A stretch of DNA of 64,000 nt. Source: Arthrobacter sp. P2b (lineage in GTDB: Bacteria > Actinomycetota > Actinomycetes > Actinomycetales > Micrococcaceae). Positions 62,917 to 64,000 of the stretch are shown here, one piece after another. The stretch lies in assembly GCF_900168295.1 (NCBI RefSeq), contig NZ_FVZL01000001.1:124001-188000 (forward strand), in the 5' to 3' direction. Below the pieces are notes generated by a model. That model was not told the DNA's origin. It worked only from the letters and a program-made list of their open reading frames with translations, and did no database searches. The first letter of the stretch is position 1, and every line of letters begins with the position of its first letter. The translations under genes and the position numbers were made by a program.

Positions 62917-64000
62917 TCAGCCGCGGCTTGGAATGCCGATCGACTTCAGCTCCATGTATTCGCGGAATCCCTCTTCGCCGTTCCTGCGGCCGATGCCGCT
63001 TTGGCCGTAGCCGCCCAGGGGTGTTGACACGTCGAAATAGGCGCCGCCGTTGACGGAGATGTTTCCGGCCCGGAGGCGGCGTGCGACTTCGAGCGCGCGG
63101 TCGTCAGAGGCGCTGCTCACCTCGCCGGCAAGACCATAAATGGTGGAGTTGGCAATCTCGACGGCTTCGTCCTCGGTGTCGTACCCTATGACGCACAGCA
63201 CCGGGCCGAAGATTTCCTCCTGGGCAACGGCAGAGTAGGGGTCGACGTCGACCAGGACGGTTGGCTCCACGTAGTACCCGGACCGGCCCTCGATGGGGTG
63301 ACCGCCGGTCAAGATGCGGGCGCCCGAGGCGACACCGGATTCGATGGCGGCAAGGATCGCGTCGCGCTGCTTGGCGCTGGCCTGTGGGCCCTGGATGACC
63401 GAGGTATCCCACACGTCACCGACGGGGACGTTTTCGAAGACGCCCTTGAGGATGGGCAACGCCTCCTCGTAGCGGTTCCGGGGGATCAACAGCCGGGTCG
63501 AATAGGTGCAACCTTGCCCGGCGTGCGCACAGACCACAGCAGCGCCCGGCAGTACCTTGGTGAAGTCTGCGTCGTCCAGCACGATGTGGGCTGATTTGCC
63601 GCCGAGTTCGAGGAAGGTCTTCTTGATCGTCGGGGCCCCAGACGCCAGGACCCGGCGGCCGGTCGAGGTTGAGCCCGTGAAGGTCACCATGTCAATGCGC
63701 GGATCGGAGGTGAGCATTTCGGTCACCGCGACGGTGTTCGTGGTGACGACATTGAAGATGCCAGCCGGAATGTCGGTCCGCTCGGCCACGAGGCGGCCAA
63801 GCTCAAGGCCACTCCAGGGAGTGAGAGAGGCCGGCTTCAGGATGACGGCGTTGCCCGCGGCCAGGGCCGGAATGGACTCTGAAACGTTGAGATACAGCGG
63901 GTAGTTCCAAGGGGTGATTGCGGCGACAACACCCATGGGTTCGTAGCGGATCCGGCGGCGGGAGACCGCGCCGCGGGAGGTGGTGGGTGACCACTCCTCT
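62917..64000 (-). CDS. Aldehyde dehydrogenase (NAD(P)-dependent), 5' partial
   Basis: The frame is open to the right window edge and lacks its N-terminal ~120 residues. Visible ALDH motifs: VVAAITPWNYPLYLN, FTGSTSTGRRVL, catalytic Glu in FLELGGKSAHIVLDDAD and catalytic Cys in AGQGCTYSTRLLIPRN, then EEIFGPVLCVIGYD. It oxidises an aldehyde to an acid in the cytosol. Its operon lies outside the window. An ATG at 63936 is internal to the protein and not a start. Confidence 0.93.
   Translation of the reverse strand, partial: EEWSPTTSRGAVSRRRIRYEPMGVVAAITPWNYPLYLNVSESIPALAAGNAVILKPASLTPWSGLELGRLVAERTDIPAGIFNVVTTNTVAVTEMLTSDPRIDMVTFTGSTSTGRRVLASGAPTIKKTFLELGGKSAHIVLDDADFTKVLPGAAVVCAHAGQGCTYSTRLLIPRNRYEEALPILKGVFENVPVGDVWDTSVIQGPQASAKQRDAILAAIESGVASGARILTGGHPIEGRSGYYVEPTVLVDVDPYSAVAQEEIFGPVLCVIGYDTEDEAVEIANSTIYGLAGEVSSASDDRALEVARRLRAGNISVNGGAYFDVSTPLGGYGQSGIGRRNGEEGFREYMELKSIGIPSRG

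Noticed and set aside
1-64000. CRISPR array, prophage, insertion sequence or integrase
   Set aside because: No regularly spaced repeats and no transposase, recombinase or phage structural motifs in any frame.

Overview
The window looks like chromosomal DNA of a high-GC Gram-positive soil actinobacterium, most likely Arthrobacter in the broad sense (Micrococcaceae). The reasons are dense high-GC coding, GTG and TTG starts, several lipoprotein sugar-binding proteins, a one-gene CsbD protein and many LacI regulators. No rRNA, tRNA, CRISPR array, transposase or integrase was found. Both ends cut genes: an MFS exporter on the left and an aldehyde dehydrogenase on the right.

The region is mainly a carbohydrate-use island made of modules, most with their own LacI repressor and their own palindromic operator. 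Left to right: (1) 1-4139, MFS transporter, Gfo/Idh/MocA oxidoreductase and a DUF5597/GH35-like glycosidase. (2) 4688-6629, a CsbD protein and a membrane Ser/Thr kinase. (3) 6711-15224, a levan/fructose module: secreted GH32 levanase, fructose-type ABC importer, PfkB fructokinase, a small ABM-fold protein and LacI-1, joined by GACAACGWTGTC operators. (4) 15368-25015, housekeeping and accessory genes: metH, an isolated low-GC ATPase-TIR protein that resembles an antiphage effector, and a heterodimeric ABC exporter. (5) 25221-34919, one long minus-strand unit: ribose-type ABC importer, aldo/keto reductase, GMC flavin oxidoreductase with its small subunit, LacI-2 and a nitrilase-fold amidohydrolase, bracketed by CTGAGTTAGCGCTAACTCAG-type operators. 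(6) 35607-38570, two formaldehyde-dehydrogenase-like zinc enzymes and a small membrane-anchored protein. (7) 39396-47447, LacI-3 divergent from an unknown 160-residue protein, an ABC importer, a sugar isomerase/epimerase, a Gfo/Idh/MocA oxidoreductase and a second ABM protein, with three CGTAAACGTTTACG-type operators between. (8) 47463-50486, a saccharopine-dehydrogenase-like protein with a RidA-like tail, an RsbQ-like hydrolase and a broken ATPase gene. (9) 50503-62319, LacI-4 with a 30-bp perfect palindrome, a CUT1 importer without an ATPase, GH78 rhamnosidase, GH3 beta-glucosidase and a secreted GH30 enzyme. (10) 62568 to the end, a small conserved protein and an aldehyde dehydrogenase.

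The modules share one plan: an extracellular or cytosolic hydrolase or oxidoreductase, a dedicated importer, and a repressor acting on a local palindrome. In three modules a strong hairpin follows the binding-protein gene, a usual way to keep that lipoprotein more abundant than the membrane parts. The points most worth a second look are the lone ATPase-TIR gene, the oxidative sugar operon with an attached nitrilase, the unknown lead gene of the third module, the dehydrogenase-RidA chimera and an 11-codon coupled reading frame before the second zinc dehydrogenase. All functions are read from sequence motifs only; no database search was possible.
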